A stretch of DNA of 64,000 nucleotides, from NCBI RefSeq assembly GCF_019645855.1, contig NZ_CP080999.1, positions 1,116,001 to 1,180,000 of the forward strand, given 5' to 3'. Shown piece after piece: positions 61,836-64,000 of this stretch; the first letter of the stretch is position 1, and every line of letters begins with the position of its first letter. The notes under the pieces are model-generated. The model saw only the letters and a list, made by a program, of their open reading frames with translations. It did no database searches and was not told the origin of the DNA. Source of the DNA: Mycobacterium malmoense (GTDB lineage: Bacteria > Actinomycetota > Actinomycetes > Mycobacteriales > Mycobacteriaceae). Position numbers and translations under genes: made by a program.

Positions 61836-63125
61836 ATGAAACAGCTAGCAGGCCCCCGGCCCCTCCTCACCGCGGCCGCCGCGACAATATCCGCTGGCAT
61901 GATCGCCCTCACACCCACGGTCTCCAACGATCTGGCCGCCGACATCCAACACAGCATGACCGATCTGCAGCAACGCGCGGTCGAACTCACCGACTACGTC
62001 GCCAACCCCATCCAAGACTGGATCACCACATTCCAGGCCGCGGGCACCAACCTCTCGTCGCTGTACACACAATTTCAGCAGTACCCGTTCGCGGATGCGC
62101 AACAGATCGCCGCCAACTTTTTGCAATACGCAGTCCAGTATGTGACGCCGTACCAAGCGGCCGGAAACGACGCGGTCAGTTTCTTTCTCGGAACCTCCCC
62201 CGAGAATCCTGTAGATTTCGTTCCGCAAGTTGCGATCGGACTGGCTGATCTTCAGGCGGGAAACTTCGCCGCCGGGATTCCCGCGCTTACGTCAACGATA
62301 TGGGGGGATCTTGCCGTAGGAGTCCTTCAATCGCTCGAAACGATTCCGCGGATCCTTAATCCGATTACGCAGAACATCGCGAACGCGACTGACTACCTGA
62401 CGACAACGTGGCTGGGCAATGTCCCTGGATACTTTGCCACCTGGTTTATGTCCACGGTTTTCGACCCGATCGGTGTGGGCGTTCAGAATGTTTACAATTC
62501 ACTCGCCGCCGGGGATCCGCTCGGCGCCGTGATCAACACGATCGATATCCCCGCCCTGGTGACAAACTCGGTGCTCAACGGAACCCTCAACACAAAAACC
62601 GGGCTCTACAACGCGGGCTTGATCGCCGATGGAAACCCTGGCCTCCTCAAGTACTTCATCATCGTGACCCCGCAAGGGCTTGCCAAAGATATGGTCGCCC
62701 CGGGCGCCCAGAACATTATGAGTGGCGGCAGCCTCGAGTATGCGTTGGGGTACTTGGCGAACGTGGTGACCACCGGCTTCCCCACCCCGCAGACTGTTTT
62801 CGACAATCTGGTCAACGTCATCCAAACCTATGCGGCTATCCCCAGTGCTGCGGCCGCCGCGGTCACCAGCGGGGGTGACTTCGCTGCTTTGGCACCGGCA
62901 GCTAGCAGTGTCATGGCTGGTTTGTCGGGTGGGTTGCCCGGTCTGTCGGCAGATGCGTTGAAGGCGTTTGATCCGGCGATGGTGACCAATATCGCGGCGT
63001 CGTTGGGTCCGTCGTTGGGTTCGTCGTTGGGTTCGTCGTTGGGGGCGAATCTGGCGGGGTCGTTGGCGACGACGCTGTCGGTCGATCTCTCGACGCTCGC
63101 GCTGCACATCTTGTCTGCATTGTGA
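61836..63125 (+). CDS. Exported GjpA-like (porin-type) protein, copy 3
   Basis: A 429-aa paralogue that is closer to copy 1 than to copy 2 (QYAVQYVTPYQAAGNDAVSF corresponds to QYAVEYVKPYQTAANQGIGY). It starts MKQLAGPRPLLTAAAATISA with AAAGGA upstream. Near the C-terminus a tetrapeptide-like repeat (SLGSSLGSSLGANLAGSLA) is expanded relative to copy 1. It ends LALHILSAL. About 220 nt downstream the AAA gene of copy 3 starts. Confidence 0.75.
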   Translation: MKQLAGPRPLLTAAAATISAGMIALTPTVSNDLAADIQHSMTDLQQRAVELTDYVANPIQDWITTFQAAGTNLSSLYTQFQQYPFADAQQIAANFLQYAVQYVTPYQAAGNDAVSFFLGTSPENPVDFVPQVAIGLADLQAGNFAAGIPALTSTIWGDLAVGVLQSLETIPRILNPITQNIANATDYLTTTWLGNVPGYFATWFMSTVFDPIGVGVQNVYNSLAAGDPLGAVINTIDIPALVTNSVLNGTLNTKTGLYNAGLIADGNPGLLKYFIIVTPQGLAKDMVAPGAQNIMSGGSLEYALGYLANVVTTGFPTPQTVFDNLVNVIQTYAAIPSAAAAAVTSGGDFAALAPAASSVMAGLSGGLPGLSADALKAFDPAMVTNIAASLGPSLGSSLGSSLGANLAGSLATTLSVDLSTLALHILSAL

Positions 63126-63348
63126 GTCTCAGCAAGGCCAGGTGTCAGGCAATGGCAATTGGCTCCTTTCGCTGTTGCTGTGGGGTATGCCGGCGGCCCG
63201 ATCGGCGCCGCCGGCTACGGCCGGGTGTTGGGGGTACATCGATGATCCGGATTTGGTGGGCGACGTCCACGTGGTGTTGTGGCGCTAATTCCTCACTGCC
63301 AGCGTGTGTTGCCGCACGCGGCGTGGCCTGATCTGTGTGCGGTCACCG

Positions 63349-64000
63349 ATGTTTGTCTGTCGGCGGGAATGGGGTGAGGAGGAAGCCGCCGATGAAGTAG
63401 GGGGCGGTGCCGGTGTTGAGGGCCGGTTGATCGTGCGGGCACGCGCGGTGCTTGAGGAGCCGGGATGCCGGACGGTCGCTTCTGGTACCGGTATGGGGGA
63501 GGCGGGCACCGACACCAGTCGTGGTATGTGCGCAAGTGCCGGGCTGGCCGGTGAGTGTCGGGAGGTGCTGGAGTGGGCGCGGGCGCGTGTCGATGAGTTG
63601 GTCGGTGTGGCCGAGGCGAAAGAACGATTCGCGTTGTGGTGCACCGCATTTCAGATCGACCAGTGTCGTGTCGAGCATGGTCTGGTGAGGTCGTGTGCGG
63701 GAAACCATATGGTGTTTCTAGGTGCACCGGGTACGGGGAAAACGACGTTCGCTCGGGTGGTGGGTGAGGTGTTGTTCGGGGTGGGCACGCTCACACGCCC
63801 GCAGGTCACCGTGGTCAGCGCAGGTGACATCGTCGGGGGTGACCTTTGGCGCGGCGCGGCCAGGATGAGGGATGTGTGCGAGGACGCGCGCGGTGGGGTG
63901 TTGTTGATCGACGAGGCTTATCGGCTGGTCCCCGACACCGAAGACCACTGTTTCGGTGTGGAGGCGATCACCACACTGCGAGCGTGCATGGCGGCATACC
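63349..64000 (+). CDS. CbxX/EccA-like AAA+ ATPase with intact Walker motifs, copy 3 (partial)
   Basis: The frame is open from ATG 63349 to the window end (217 codons read). It begins MFVCRREWGEEEAADEVGGG. Unlike copies 1 and 2, the P-loop is canonical, GAPGTGKTT (125-133), and Walker B is LLIDEAY with Asp188-Glu189. It is therefore the one copy in view likely to hydrolyse ATP. From about 63745 to 63935 its DNA is almost identical to copy 1. The C-terminal half lies beyond the window. Confidence 0.82.
   Translation, partial: MFVCRREWGEEEAADEVGGGAGVEGRLIVRARAVLEEPGCRTVASGTGMGEAGTDTSRGMCASAGLAGECREVLEWARARVDELVGVAEAKERFALWCTAFQIDQCRVEHGLVRSCAGNHMVFLGAPGTGKTTFARVVGEVLFGVGTLTRPQVTVVSAGDIVGGDLWRGAARMRDVCEDARGGVLLIDEAYRLVPDTEDHCFGVEAITTLRACMAAY

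Larger units (their letters stand above)
48762..64000 (+). repeat. Three tandem copies of a PGRS-GjpA-AAA module
   Basis: The genes PGRS-like, GjpA-like and AAA+ recur in the same order and orientation at 50298-54269, 55656-59502 and 60483 to beyond 64000. Each copy is preceded by an 80-nt nearly invariant leader and a short GjpA-like relic frame. The stretch before copies 1 and 2 also shares a hipB segment, a segment starting GGTCGTGGGACTTTCGATGA and an integrase fragment, so the duplicated unit is about 5.4 kb. The third copy lacks those segments. The window ends inside the third AAA gene. Confidence 0.9.

Overview
The window is high-GC actinobacterial DNA from a slow-growing Mycobacterium. 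PE and PPE genes, PGRS-type glycine repeats, AccA3/AccD5/AccE5, SigF with its anti-sigma factor, Lat/LrpA and LpqC all point that way. The gene content resembles the M. avium complex more than M. tuberculosis. From memory of the M. tuberculosis H37Rv order, the backbone runs from the Rv3302c region (glpD2) to the Rv3274c region (fadE25), with three blocks of accessory DNA added.

Layout. 1-2.8 kb: a 56-bp tandem repeat, then glpD2 and an RluA-type pseudouridine synthase. 2.8-14.6 kb: an accessory block with two tandem PPE genes, a DUF5994-type gene, a decayed gene-poor stretch with a P-type ATPase relic, a truncated PE fragment, an intact PE-PPE-PPE cluster, and a two-gene ABC importer. 14.7-22.7 kb: atsB, lpqC, a pstS3-like phosphate-binding lipoprotein and nei, interleaved with two copies of a cassette encoding small exported proteins. 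22.7-33.6 kb: lhr, a TetR regulator, a methyltransferase, and a lysine-degradation locus (pcd, a DUF1338 2-oxoadipate decarboxylase, lrpA, lat). 33.6-36.1 kb: the sigF operon with two recognisable SigF-type promoters. 36.2-47.2 kb: the acyl-CoA carboxylase, biotin ligase and purine block (accA3, sufE-like, sseA, maf, accE5, accD5, birA, PH-domain gene, gtrA, purK, purE, fadE25). 47.2-48.9 kb: a hipBA toxin-antitoxin pair. 48.8-64 kb: a striking array.

The array is the most interesting part. A three-gene module is present three times head to tail: (i) a PGRS-repeat protein that lacks a PE domain but has a very basic N-terminus and an export signal; (ii) an exported protein of about 420 aa resembling the GjpA-type mycobacterial porin family; (iii) a CbxX/EccA-like AAA+ ATPase without the TPR domain of ESX EccA. 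Each module has an 80-nt leader, nearly invariant, directly before gene (i), and a relic of a GjpA-like N-terminus further upstream. Copy 2 also carries broken pieces of hipB and of a tyrosine recombinase, which marks the duplication boundary. The ATPases of copies 1 and 2 have a damaged Walker A motif, whereas copy 3, cut by the window edge, has a canonical one. My inference is a lineage-expanded cell-envelope system in which an EccA-like ATPase serves dedicated exported PGRS and porin-like partners.

How the core genes work together: lat, pcd and the DUF1338 enzyme degrade lysine under LrpA; sigF is autoregulated with rsbW; birA biotinylates AccA3, which works with AccD5/AccE5; purK and purE act in consecutive purine steps; lhr and nei form a DNA-repair pair. 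No rRNA, tRNA, CRISPR array or complete insertion sequence was seen.
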